Position numbers and translations under genes: made by a program | Origin: an uncultured Acidimicrobiales bacterium | GTDB taxonomy: Bacteria; Actinomycetota; Acidimicrobiia; Acidimicrobiales; Aldehydirespiratoraceae | Assembly: GCA_958296055.1 (NCBI GenBank) | Contig: CATQHS010000001.1 | Coordinates: forward strand, 2,762,277 to 2,826,276 | DNA length: 64,000 nt | Direction: 5' to 3' | The notes under the pieces: model-generated | What the model was told of the DNA's origin: nothing | Databases searched by the model: none | What the model saw: only the letters and a program-made list of their open reading frames with translations | Part shown: piece after piece, positions 25,179-32,825 of the stretch | Layout of the letters: every line of letters starts with the position of its first letter | How positions within the stretch are numbered: position 1 is the stretch's first letter

Positions 25179-26104
25179 GGCTGGTCGAGGACCCGGGGGG
25201 CGTCGGGGTCGGTGATCCACTCGGTCCAAGACCCGTCGTAAACGGCCACGTCGTCCTGCCCGGCTATGGCGTAGGCCAAGGCCGTCCCGCAGGCGCCCAC
25301 CCCGCCCCGGCAGTAGGCGATGGTGGGCTCGCCCACCGCCCCGCCGGCCGCAGCGATCCGGGAGCGGGCCTCGTCGGGGTGGGACCAGACGCCGCCGGGC
25401 CCGATCATCTCGATGCCGGGCAGGGCGATGCTGCCGGGGATGGCCCCGCCGTCGGCGGCCCGGGCCGCGGCCATGCGCCCGTCCGCCAGCCGGATGTCGG
25501 TGGCGAGGGCGGCCATCACGTCCTGCTTGGTGGCGTAGAGGCGGTTGTCGCGGCGGGGGGTGAAACGGGCCGGGGCCGGGGCTCCGGCGTCGTCGTCTAA
25601 GGGCCGGCCCTCGGCCGCCCACTTGGCGATGCCGCCGTCGAGCACGGCCGCCGCGGTGTGGCCGTACACCCGCAGGGCCCACCACAGCCGGGCGGCCACC
25701 GTCACGTGCTGGTCGTCGTAGGCGACCACGAAGGTTTCGTCGCCAATGCCCCGGGCCGACATGGCGGCGGCGAAGCGCTCGGGCCCGGCCAGCATCCATA
25801 GGTCGGGCCGGTCCGGGTCGGCGATGTCGGTGTCCCAGCGCAGGTGGACGGCGCCGGGGATGTGGGCCCTCGCGTACTCGTCGTCGCCGTTGCGCAGATC
25901 GAAGGGCCGCAGGTACCAGCGGCAGTCGACGACCCGCACGTTCGGGTGGCCGAGGCGATCGGCCAGCCAGTCGGTGGACACGACCGGTCCGGTTTCGGCG
26001 CCGGTCGGGAGGCCCGGGTCCATGCTCGCCGGTGGTTCGGTTTCGGCGCCTTCCCGGAGGCCCGGGTCCGTGCTCGCCGGTGGTTCGGTTTCCATGCCCG
26101 CCAT
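25175..26104 (-). CDS. Thiosulfate/3-mercaptopyruvate sulfurtransferase (two rhodanese domains)
   Basis: 309 residues. The inactive N-terminal rhodanese domain is about 45-165 (VVDCRWYLRPFDLRNGDDEYARAHIPGAVHL). The catalytic C-terminal domain is about 185-305, with active-site Cys in AYCRGGVGA; the loop lies between thiosulfate- and mercaptopyruvate-type signatures. The N-terminus carries a 48-bp in-frame tandem duplication (25991-26095), giving ETEPPAS-DPGL-GA twice before the ancestral ETGPVVSTDWLADRL. The extension is probably disordered and dispensable; the real start could be internal. Confidence 0.92.
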   Translation of the reverse strand: MAGMETEPPASTDPGLREGAETEPPASMDPGLPTGAETGPVVSTDWLADRLGHPNVRVVDCRWYLRPFDLRNGDDEYARAHIPGAVHLRWDTDIADPDRPDLWMLAGPERFAAAMSARGIGDETFVVAYDDQHVTVAARLWWALRVYGHTAAAVLDGGIAKWAAEGRPLDDDAGAPAPARFTPRRDNRLYATKQDVMAALATDIRLADGRMAAARAADGGAIPGSIALPGIEMIGPGGVWSHPDEARSRIAAAGGAVGEPTIAYCRGGVGACGTALAYAIAGQDDVAVYDGSWTEWITDPDAPRVLDQP

Positions 26105-26130
26105 CTTGCCAGCCCGTCTTGGTCGGACGC

Positions 26131-27147
26131 TCAGGGGGTCAGGATGCGGGGCCGGACCTGCTCGGCCAGCAGCCTCACCCCTTCGTTGCGGTCCGGGCCG
26201 AACGTGTACCAGGCCAGGGGCAGGTCCAGCCCGGCGCCGGCGAAGACCGAGAGCCGCCCGATCACGTCGTCGACGGTTCCGGCCGCCGCGAACACGTCTA
26301 TGAGGCTTTCGCTGACCGCGGCCGCGCCCCGGTCGTCGCCACCTTCGGCCACCGCCGCCCGCACCGCGGCCACCGCCTCGGGGTCGGCGCCGGCGGAGTC
26401 CACCACCACTCCCTCCACCCGGGCCAGGTAGTAGGCCAGCACCGGCCTAACGGCCCGCCGGGCCGCGGCCCGGTCGGGGCCCACGCTGGTGAGCACGTTG
26501 GCGCTCACCAGCAGGTCGCCCGGGTCCCGGCCCGCGGCGGCCGCGGCCTCGTCCAAGACGTTCCGAGCCCAGCGGGTGTAGCCGGGGCTGGTGATGGCCC
26601 CGAGCTGGACCCCGTCGGCGTGCCGCCCCGACTCGGCGATCATCCGGGCGTTGACCGCGCCCACGTCCACCGGCGCCGGCGCCGCCGGGGGCCGATCGAG
26701 CCGCAGGTCGGGGGAGGCCTTGAACGACCTCGGCGCAAAGCCGAGATCCCGGCCGGCGGTCAGGTTGCGCACGGCCCGGACGGCCTCGACGGTGTTGGTC
26801 AAAGGCCACCACCCCTCCGGCGCCATCTCGAACCGGCGAACCGTCCACTCGGCCGCCCCCAGCCCGAACCGGAGCCGGCCCGGGCCGATGTCAGCCAGGG
26901 TGGCCGCTTCCAGGGCCAGCAGGACCGGGTGGCGGAACACCGGGTTGGCGATGCCGATCCGCACCGTGATCTCCGAGGTGGCGGCCAGGGCGGCCGCGGC
27001 CAGCGAGGTGACCGACTGGAAGAGCCGGCTCTCCGGCAGCGACACCTCGTCGAACCCGAGCCGCTCGGCCTCGGCGACGACGGCTAGCGTGTCGGCTGCC
27101 GGATCTTCGTTGGACAGTGACAGGCCGAAGCCCCTGAATCCGGTCAT
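26131..27147 (-). CDS. LLM-class flavin-dependent oxidoreductase (luciferase-like)
   Basis: 338 residues of the bacterial luciferase-like TIM barrel: ADTLAVVAEAERLGFDEVSLPES, IGIANPVFRHPVLLALEAATLADIGPGRLRFGLGAAEW and the SGRHADGVQLGAITSP strand near 210. Members use FMN or F420 and the substrate cannot be read from sequence. It is one of four such genes in this window and not closely similar to the others. Divergent from the AhpD-like gene with about 65 bp between starts. Confidence 0.88.
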   Translation of the reverse strand: MTGFRGFGLSLSNEDPAADTLAVVAEAERLGFDEVSLPESRLFQSVTSLAAAALAATSEITVRIGIANPVFRHPVLLALEAATLADIGPGRLRFGLGAAEWTVRRFEMAPEGWWPLTNTVEAVRAVRNLTAGRDLGFAPRSFKASPDLRLDRPPAAPAPVDVGAVNARMIAESGRHADGVQLGAITSPGYTRWARNVLDEAAAAAGRDPGDLLVSANVLTSVGPDRAAARRAVRPVLAYYLARVEGVVVDSAGADPEAVAAVRAAVAEGGDDRGAAAVSESLIDVFAAAGTVDDVIGRLSVFAGAGLDLPLAWYTFGPDRNEGVRLLAEQVRPRILTP

Positions 27148-27212
27148 GGTCTCACCCGATCATGCTCGATTGGACGGGGGATGGGTTTGGATTGATGAAC
27201 TGGAGGAGCGAG

Positions 27213-27836
27213 ATGTGGATCTCCACGATCCCATACGACGAGGCGTCGGGCGAGCTGAGAGCCCACTACGACCGCCAGGCCCGGGCCCTGGGCGAGCCCA
27301 CCGAGATGACTCTGGCCGGGTCACTGCACCCTGATCTGGTCGGGGCCCGGCTCGATCTCTACGCCGCCACCGAGCGGTGTCCGTCGCGGCTCACCGCCCA
27401 CCAGCGCAACCTCATCAGCTTCGTCACCTCGGCCATCAATCAGACCGGCTACTGCATGAGCCAGGTGACGGTCAAGCTGCGCCAGACCGGCCTCGGCGAC
27501 GACGAGATCGCGGCCCTGGCCTCCGACCCTGCCGGGATCGAGCTGGACGGGCCCGACGCGGCCGCCGTCGTCTATGCGGCCAAGCTGACCCGGGACCCGG
27601 GGTCGATCACCGAGTCCGACATCGACGATCTCCGGGCCGCGGGCTTCGACGACTTGGACATAGTCGACATCAACTCCCAGTGTGCCCACCTCAACTACGT
27701 GAACCGGGTGGTCATGGGGTTGGGCATCCACACCATCGTCGACCCCGACTTCCCGGCCTACGGCGCCATACCCGACCCGCCTGCCCGCGACCGGGGCTCT
27801 GCCGCCCGGCCGACGGCCGTCACCGGCGCGGGCTGA
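27213..27836 (+). CDS. AhpD-like / carboxymuconolactone decarboxylase-family protein
   Basis: 207 residues from ATG 27213, chosen for the strong GGAGGAG five bases upstream; the frame is open to 27162. The fold matches peroxidase-related AhpD-like proteins (WISTIPYDEASGELRAHYDRQ, HPDLVGARLDLYAATERCPSRL, LTAHQRNLISFVTSAINQTGYC). In active AhpD a CxxC pair sits in this helix. Here the first cysteine is replaced (QTGYCMSQV), leaving one Cys and no following His, so disulfide peroxidase chemistry is unlikely. Confidence 0.8.
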   Translation: MWISTIPYDEASGELRAHYDRQARALGEPTEMTLAGSLHPDLVGARLDLYAATERCPSRLTAHQRNLISFVTSAINQTGYCMSQVTVKLRQTGLGDDEIAALASDPAGIELDGPDAAAVVYAAKLTRDPGSITESDIDDLRAAGFDDLDIVDINSQCAHLNYVNRVVMGLGIHTIVDPDFPAYGAIPDPPARDRGSAARPTAVTGAG

Positions 27837-27854
27837 GAAAGGTAGAGTCGGGTC

Positions 27855-28220
27855 GTGGGCGAGTTCAGGGTCATCTTCGCGGCCGCTGACTACGACGCCA
27901 CCGTCGGGTTCTTCACCGAGGTGATGGGCTTGGAGGTGGAGCGGTCCTTCGGGGAGATCTTCAAAGGAGCGATCCTGCTGGCCGCCGACGGCCGCATCGA
28001 GGTGATCGAGGCCGGCTCGGGGTGGGACGAGCCCGGAGTGACCGGGGTCACGGTGTCGTGGCAGATCGACGACGCCGACGCCGAGCATGCCCGGCTGACC
28101 TCCGCCGGCGCTTCCATCGTGCGACCCCCGGAGCTGCAGCCCTGGGGCCACAAGAGCCTCGAGGTGGCCGGCCCCGACGGGCTGAGAATCATCCTGTTCG
28201 AGGTGACCTCGCCCCAGTAG
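27855..28220 (+). CDS. VOC-superfamily (glyoxalase/dioxygenase-fold) protein
   Basis: 121 residues from GTG 27855, preceded by GAAAGGTAG. Two beta-alpha-beta-beta-beta modules are visible: AAADYDATVGFFTEVMGLEVERSF, then VSWQIDDADAEHARLTSAGASIV and PWGHKSLEVAGPDGLRIILFE. The size fits a single VOC domain that dimerises. A metal-binding Glu is in the last strand (LFE), but the N-terminal His usually paired with it is not obvious. Activity undefined. Follows the AhpD-like gene by 18 nt, probably one operon. Confidence 0.82.
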   Translation: MGEFRVIFAAADYDATVGFFTEVMGLEVERSFGEIFKGAILLAADGRIEVIEAGSGWDEPGVTGVTVSWQIDDADAEHARLTSAGASIVRPPELQPWGHKSLEVAGPDGLRIILFEVTSPQ

Positions 28221-28244
28221 CCCCGCCGCCCCGGCCCCGATGGG

Positions 28245-28325
28245 GTCGGAGTCAGGCCCGGTTGGCTCGGGGGCCTGTCAGACCGGTTGGCCCAGGGCCG
28301 GGGGCCTGTCAGACCGTCAGGTCCG
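28245..28325. repeat. Duplicated 3' end of the ABC-2 permease gene
   Basis: Beyond the permease stop on the minus strand, GGTCTGACAGGCCCCCG occurs twice. GAGCCAACCGG(A/G)CCTGAC, which is the gene's own last codons and stop, recurs about 60 bases downstream. This looks like a tandem duplication of about 30 bp of gene end between converging genes. Confidence 0.6.
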
Positions 28326-29180
28326 GTTGGCTCGGGCGAAGCGCCGGTTGGCCAGGTAGCCGAAGACCACGCTGATCCCTATGGCCCAGCCTATGGACAA
28401 CAGCAGGTCCCGGCCCGGGCTGTAGCCGTTGTACAGGGCTCGGGAGGCGTTGGTGGCGGCCGTGAACGGGTTTATGTCGGCGAACCACCGCAGCGGCGTC
28501 GGGAACGTGGACGGGTCGACGAAGGTGGACGACACGAACGTGATCGGGAACATCCACACGAACCCGGCCGAGTTGACCGTCTCCACCGAGCTGACCGACA
28601 GGCCGATCAGGGCCATGATCCAACTGAAGGCATAGCCGAACCCCAGCAGCAGGGCGCTGGCCGCCACCGCGGCCGGAATCGAGCCCTCGAACCGGAACCC
28701 GACGAAGAACCCCACCAGCAGCATGACCGCGAACGTGACCGTGTTGCGCACCAAGTCCGAGACGGTGCGGCCGATCAGCACCGCGGACTGGCTCATGGGC
28801 AGCGAGCGCAGCCGCTCGATCAGGCCCTTCTGCATGTCCTCGGCCACCCCGGCCCCGGTGAAGCCGGAGCCGAACAGCACGGTCTGGGCGAATATCCCCG
28901 GCAGCAGGTACTGCTGGTAGGTGGCGAAGCCGGGGATTTCGATGGAGCCGCCGAACACGTAGACGAACAGCAGCACGAACATCACCGGCTGGACTAGGGC
29001 GAAGATCATCAGGTCGGGGCTGCGGGGCACCACCCGAAGGTTGCGCGTCGCCTCGGTCCAGGTGTCTCGCAGCACCCACTTGAGCCCTCGGGGCGCGTCC
29101 CACCCCGCCGCCGGAGCAGTGCGGTCGATTTCGGCGGCCGTCGTGGTCGGGGCTGGCCCGGGCGCTTCGACGGGGGTCAC
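28317..29180 (-). CDS. ABC-2 type exporter permease (DrrB-like)
   Basis: 287 residues with six membrane segments after a proline/alanine-rich cytoplasmic N-terminus. ABC-2 markers are RSPDLMIFALVQPVMFVLLFVYVFGG, GIFAQTVLFGSGFTGAGVAEDMQKGLIERLRSLP and WMFPITFVSSTFVDPSTFP. GTG 29180 overlaps the stop of the ATPase gene as GTGA, so the subunits are coupled. Drug or lipid export is inferred from the DrrAB resemblance. Confidence 0.92.
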   Translation of the reverse strand: MTPVEAPGPAPTTTAAEIDRTAPAAGWDAPRGLKWVLRDTWTEATRNLRVVPRSPDLMIFALVQPVMFVLLFVYVFGGSIEIPGFATYQQYLLPGIFAQTVLFGSGFTGAGVAEDMQKGLIERLRSLPMSQSAVLIGRTVSDLVRNTVTFAVMLLVGFFVGFRFEGSIPAAVAASALLLGFGYAFSWIMALIGLSVSSVETVNSAGFVWMFPITFVSSTFVDPSTFPTPLRWFADINPFTAATNASRALYNGYSPGRDLLLSIGWAIGISVVFGYLANRRFARANRT

Positions 29181-30151
29181 GGCCGGGCCGGCTCGGGGGC
29201 CTGGTCTTGGGCTTCGTCGGCCCGATGGCCGGTGAGGTTCAAGAAGACATCGTCGAGGGTGGGCCGCCTCATGGCCACATCGTCGATGGCGATGCCGGCT
29301 GCGTCCATGGCCCGCACCACCTCGGGCACGAGCTGGGCCCCGTCGGTGACCGGCAGCGTCACCACCCGGCCCTGGCGCCGGACCCGGCAGCCCTCGGCGC
29401 ACAGCGGCCACAGAGCCTCCACCGCGCCGTCGGCGTCGGCCGGGTCTCGCACCTCGATCTCGATCCGGCTGCCCCCCATGCGCTGCTTGAGCTCGTCGGG
29501 GCCGCCCTCGGCGATCACCGAGCCCCGGTTGATCACCGCGATGCGGTCGGCCAGCCGGTCGGCCTCCTCCAGGTTCTGAGTGGTCAGCAGGGTGGTGGTG
29601 CCTTCGGCGACCAGATCGGCGATCAAGTCCCACATGGCCAGCCGGCTACGGGGGTCCAGTCCGGTGGTGGGCTCGTCCAAGAACAGCACCGACGGCCGGG
29701 CCACCAGGCTCATGGCGATGTCGAGGCGGCGGCGCATCCCGCCCGAATAGCCCTTGACGACGCGGTCGCCGGCGTCGGCCAGATCGAACTGGTCGAGCAA
29801 CTCTCCGGCCCGCTGCCGGGACATCCGGGGCCCGAGGTGGTGGAGGCGGCCCACGTAGTCGAGGTTCTCCCGGCCGGTCAGGCGCTCGTCCACCGCCGCG
29901 TCTTGGCCGGTGAGCCCGATGCGGGCCCGAACCCGGTGCGGCTCGGCCACCACGTCGATCCCGTCCACGAAGGCCCGACCCCCATCGGGGCGGAGCAGCG
30001 TGGTCAGGATCCTCACCGCGGTGGTCTTGCCCGCCCCGTTGGGCCCGAGCACGCCCAGCACGGTGGCCTCGGCGATGACGAGGTCTAGGCCGCGCAGTGC
30101 CTCCACGTCTTTGAAGCGCTTGGCCAGCCCGATGGTCTCCACTGCCGCCAC
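29177..30151 (-). CDS. ABC exporter ATP-binding protein (DrrA-like, daunorubicin-resistance family)
   Basis: 324 residues. Walker A GPNGAGKTT, Q-loop GLTGQDAAVDE, signature YSGGMRRRLDIAM, Walker B SVLFLDEPTTGLD. A C-terminal regulatory part of about 90 residues (after QNLEEADRL) is typical of DrrA. The VDERLTGRENLDYVGRLHHL block is also characteristic. It energises the adjacent permease. GTG start at 30151. The upstream LLM gene ends 39 bp away, so a separate promoter may exist in between. Confidence 0.93.
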   Translation of the reverse strand: MAAVETIGLAKRFKDVEALRGLDLVIAEATVLGVLGPNGAGKTTAVRILTTLLRPDGGRAFVDGIDVVAEPHRVRARIGLTGQDAAVDERLTGRENLDYVGRLHHLGPRMSRQRAGELLDQFDLADAGDRVVKGYSGGMRRRLDIAMSLVARPSVLFLDEPTTGLDPRSRLAMWDLIADLVAEGTTTLLTTQNLEEADRLADRIAVINRGSVIAEGGPDELKQRMGGSRIEIEVRDPADADGAVEALWPLCAEGCRVRRQGRVVTLPVTDGAQLVPEVVRAMDAAGIAIDDVAMRRPTLDDVFLNLTGHRADEAQDQAPEPARP

Positions 30152-30190
30152 CGGCTCACGCTACCGGTGCCGGTGTGCGGGCGGCCGGGG

Positions 30191-31114
30191 TCAGGTGGCG
30201 GTCAGGATCTCGGCGCCGCGGCGGATGTGGTCGGCGCTGGAGGCCTCGTCGTTCATGGGCAGCATGAACAGGTCGAAATGGGCCCGATGGGCGCCGATGG
30301 CCGCGGCGATCTCGTCGGGGGTGCCCGCCACCCCGTAGAGGTCGACCATGGCCTCGGGGAGCAGCGCCGCAGCTTCGTCGAGGCGGCCCTCAAGCATCAG
30401 GCCCCTCACCTGATCGGCGGTGGCGTCGTCGAGCCCGAAGGCCGCCCGGATGTCGGGGGGCGCGTCCACCGACATGTAGGAGAAGTGGCGCAGCACCCGG
30501 CGGCGCTCGACGGCGTCGTAGGCCAGGTAGGCCGACCAGGCGATCCGGGCCGAGCCCCGCGACCGCACCTGGGCCGCCGTGGCGGGCAGATCGGCCAGGG
30601 GCTTGGCCGACAGGATGATCCAGTCGGCCTGCTCGGCGGCCAAGCGCTGGACCCGCGGCCCCCGCCCGGCCACCGCCACCGGCACCTCGCCGTTGAACCA
30701 TCCCAGGCTGACTCCGTCGACGGTCTCACCGGCCAGCAGGCGGCGGTTGTGCTCCAGCGTCTCTCGCAGAGCGGTGTAGGGCTTGGAGGCGTCCACCCCG
30801 AGGGGGTCGACCACCCGGCTGCCGCCCACCCCCAGCCCGTGGACGACCCGGCCCGGGGCCAGCTCGGCCAGGGTGGCGATGGCCGCGGCGGTGGCCACCG
30901 GGTGGCGGCTGAACGGGTTGGTGATGGCCGGCCCCACGGTGAGGCCGGTGGCCTCGGCGATGGCGGTCAACGCCACGTACACGTCGCGCTCGGTGCCCTC
31001 GTCGGCCACGAAGCAGGTGGTAGCCCCCAGCGACTGGGCCAGCCTGGCCAACTCCACCAGCCGGCGCACCGGCTGGGTCGGCTCGAACCAGACCCCCCAC
31101 TCGACCGGGCCCAC
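30191..31114 (-). CDS. LLM-class flavin-dependent oxidoreductase
   Basis: 307 residues, luciferase-like barrel: RRLVELARLAQSLGATTCFVADEGTERDVYVALTAIA, VGPAITNPFSRHPVATAAAIATLAELAPGRVVHGLGVGG, and VPVAVAGRGPRVQRLAAEQADWII. It most resembles the gene at 59756 in the DEG-RDVYV-L-AIA and ITNP-(F/Y)-(S/T)RH blocks, so these two are probably paralogues of one F420- or FMN-dependent subfamily. It follows the creatininase-family gene by 3 nt. Confidence 0.88.
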   Translation of the reverse strand: MGPVEWGVWFEPTQPVRRLVELARLAQSLGATTCFVADEGTERDVYVALTAIAEATGLTVGPAITNPFSRHPVATAAAIATLAELAPGRVVHGLGVGGSRVVDPLGVDASKPYTALRETLEHNRRLLAGETVDGVSLGWFNGEVPVAVAGRGPRVQRLAAEQADWIILSAKPLADLPATAAQVRSRGSARIAWSAYLAYDAVERRRVLRHFSYMSVDAPPDIRAAFGLDDATADQVRGLMLEGRLDEAAALLPEAMVDLYGVAGTPDEIAAAIGAHRAHFDLFMLPMNDEASSADHIRRGAEILTAT

Positions 31115-31117
31115 CGC

Positions 31118-31933
31118 TCAGGCCCCTTGAGCGTCGGGCCCGGGGGGTCTGGCCCCAAAGTCGCCGGCCCCGAAGTCGAAGGCGGCGATCTCGGCCATCT
31201 GCTCGCCCAGCAGCCCCACCGCCGCCTCGAAGAGCCGCTCGCCCTCCGCGGCGCTGGCCCCGGTGGGGTCGCCGATGTGGCCGTGGGGCCCGAAGTCGTC
31301 GGACAGCCACCCGAAGGAGACCGTCCCCCCGAACCGGGCGTGGCGGTTGGCGGCCAGGCCGCTGGGCACGGCCCGCACCGCCCGGTCCAGGCGGACCAGG
31401 TGGGGGCGCAGGTGCATGAACACCGACGTCTCCTCGTGTCCGCCGTGGATGCCCATGCCCTCCTCGGCTTCGGGCGAGGCGCCGCCGTGGTCGGGGGGCA
31501 CGAACGGGTGGACCAGAAAGGTCATCAGGCCGTGCCGGAGCCGGATGTCCCGGCAGGCCACGTTGAGCAGGGCCGAGTTGCCGCCGTGGCCGTTGAGGAA
31601 CACCAGCCGCCGGGCCCGGGTGGTGGCCACCGAGCGGGCGATGTCGTCGAGCACGGCCAGCAGGGTGGGCGCCGACAGCCACAGCGTCCCCGGCGACCAG
31701 GCGTGCTCGTTGGACTTCGACACCGACAGGGTGGGCAGCAGCCACAGGTCGCAGGCGTCGCCGTGGTCGGCGACCAGCCGGGCCGCGGCCTCGTGGGCGA
31801 TGACATGGTCCACCGACAGGGGCAGGTGGGGGCCGTGCTGTTCCACCGCGCCGATGGGCTGGACGATCACCGCCGATTCGGTGATCCGCTCGCCCACCTC
31901 GGGCCCGCTGAGATCCTCCAGTCGCCTGCTCAT
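31118..31933 (-). CDS. Creatininase-family amidohydrolase
   Basis: 271 residues. Metal-site motifs are GAVEQHGPHLPLSVDH (Glu, His, Asp ligands), FLNGHGGNSALLN and GIHGGHEETSVFMHL. The family includes creatininase, MftE of mycofactocin maturation and riboflavin-pathway formamide hydrolases. No mycofactocin genes are visible, so the substrate is undefined. ATG 31933 overlaps the stop of a repeat-derived mini-ORF (ATGA). The gene is the middle of a DinB - creatininase - LLM transcript. Confidence 0.9.
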   Translation of the reverse strand: MSRRLEDLSGPEVGERITESAVIVQPIGAVEQHGPHLPLSVDHVIAHEAAARLVADHGDACDLWLLPTLSVSKSNEHAWSPGTLWLSAPTLLAVLDDIARSVATTRARRLVFLNGHGGNSALLNVACRDIRLRHGLMTFLVHPFVPPDHGGASPEAEEGMGIHGGHEETSVFMHLRPHLVRLDRAVRAVPSGLAANRHARFGGTVSFGWLSDDFGPHGHIGDPTGASAAEGERLFEAAVGLLGEQMAEIAAFDFGAGDFGARPPGPDAQGA

Positions 31934-32046
31934 AGCCGGATCGAGCGCCCTAGAACGGGCTCAAAGAGGTGCCTGCTCATAGCCGGATCGAGCGCCCTAG
32001 AACGGGCTCAGAGAGGTGCCTGCTCACGGCCGGATCGAGCGCCCTA
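31930..32046 (-). repeat. 47-bp tandem repeats forming two coupled 16-codon mini-ORFs between DinB and creatininase genes
   Basis: Three near-identical copies of a 47-bp unit (containing GAGCCCGTTCTAGGGCGCTCGATC and CGGCTATGAGCAGG) span 31930-32046. The first includes the DinB gene's last codons and TAG stop. On the minus strand GTG 32027 opens a 16-codon ORF ending at 31977. Its stop overlaps ATG 31980 (ATGA), and the second 16-codon ORF ends at 31930, overlapping the creatininase ATG 31933 (ATGA). The peptides both begin MSRHL, close to the creatininase MSRRL, so the gene start itself was duplicated. Confidence 0.85.
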
Positions 32047-32610
32047 GAACGGGCTCAGGCCCATCCGGTTGCGTATGGACATCAGCTCGCCCAGATGGTT
32101 GAAGCCGTGCCCCACTGCCGGCCATTTGAGGAACCAGGCCGCGCTCTGGCCCTCCCACATGCCGTAGAGCCAGTCGAAGCGGTCCTCGGGGGCGCCCGCG
32201 GCTCGCAGCGCCGGGGCGGGGTCGGGGGCCTCATCCAGGTCTGGCAGCCCGTCGGCGTCCAGCCAGGCCGCGGTGGCCTCGATTACCTCGAGGGCGTAGA
32301 CCCCCACCGCCTCGGGGTCCAGCACGTCCACCAACTCGGTGTCCTCGGCTTCGGCCAAGCCTCGCCACAAGTTTTCGTCGATGCCGATGCGGCCCGCCCA
32401 GCGCTCCACCACCTCGCCGCCGCCCCGGAGCACGCCGTTGACGGCCACGTCGTGGTGGCGGGCCAGGTGCCACAGGATGTAGGTGGGGGCGATCCCGCCC
32501 CCGTCTACCCGCTCGGAGCGGCGTTCGGGGGGCATCAAGCTCAGCACCCCCCGGTCGATCCGGTTCCGCAGCGACCGCAGGTCGTCAGTGACCCAAGCCC
32601 TCAGATCCAT
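32044..32610 (-). CDS. DinB-family four-helix protein
   Basis: 188 residues with the DinB/YfiT metal-site pattern: an early His (YILWHLARHHDVAVNGVL, about 45-62) and a late His in VGHGFNHLGELMSIRNRMG (about 165-183). The family includes thiol-dependent S-transferases of actinobacteria (mycothiol or bacillithiol linked). The stop codon TAG is part of the 47-bp repeat. A 215-bp gap upstream (32611-32825), in which I see no gene, separates it from the exporter operon. Confidence 0.8.
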   Translation of the reverse strand: MDLRAWVTDDLRSLRNRIDRGVLSLMPPERRSERVDGGGIAPTYILWHLARHHDVAVNGVLRGGGEVVERWAGRIGIDENLWRGLAEAEDTELVDVLDPEAVGVYALEVIEATAAWLDADGLPDLDEAPDPAPALRAAGAPEDRFDWLYGMWEGQSAAWFLKWPAVGHGFNHLGELMSIRNRMGLSPF

Positions 32611-32825
32611 GCTTCCATAGTAGGGTCAGGCCCGTTAGAGAGAACAAACCCTGTGAGGGTGAGCGGTTCGCTTATTTGCCGAGTCATGACCTTGAACCGC
32701 CGAGCCGCTGGTTGCGGATGCGTCAGCGGCTCACGTCGATTGTCGCCAATACGTATCCGCTCAGAGCGCTGCGTCGCTGTAGAGCGCGGAGGCGTCGCCG
32801 TAAGGCTGGCGAGGCGGGCCTGTAG

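Noticed and set aside
31930-32046. Possible short CRISPR array (three regular 47-bp repeats)
   Set aside because: The repeats are directly adjacent with no unique spacers, contain gene ends and starts, and no cas gene is near.
32611-32825. Possible small gene or RNA in the gap upstream of the DinB gene
   Set aside because: No start with ribosome-binding site, no hairpin/T-tract and no recognisable RNA family; left as a probable promoter region.
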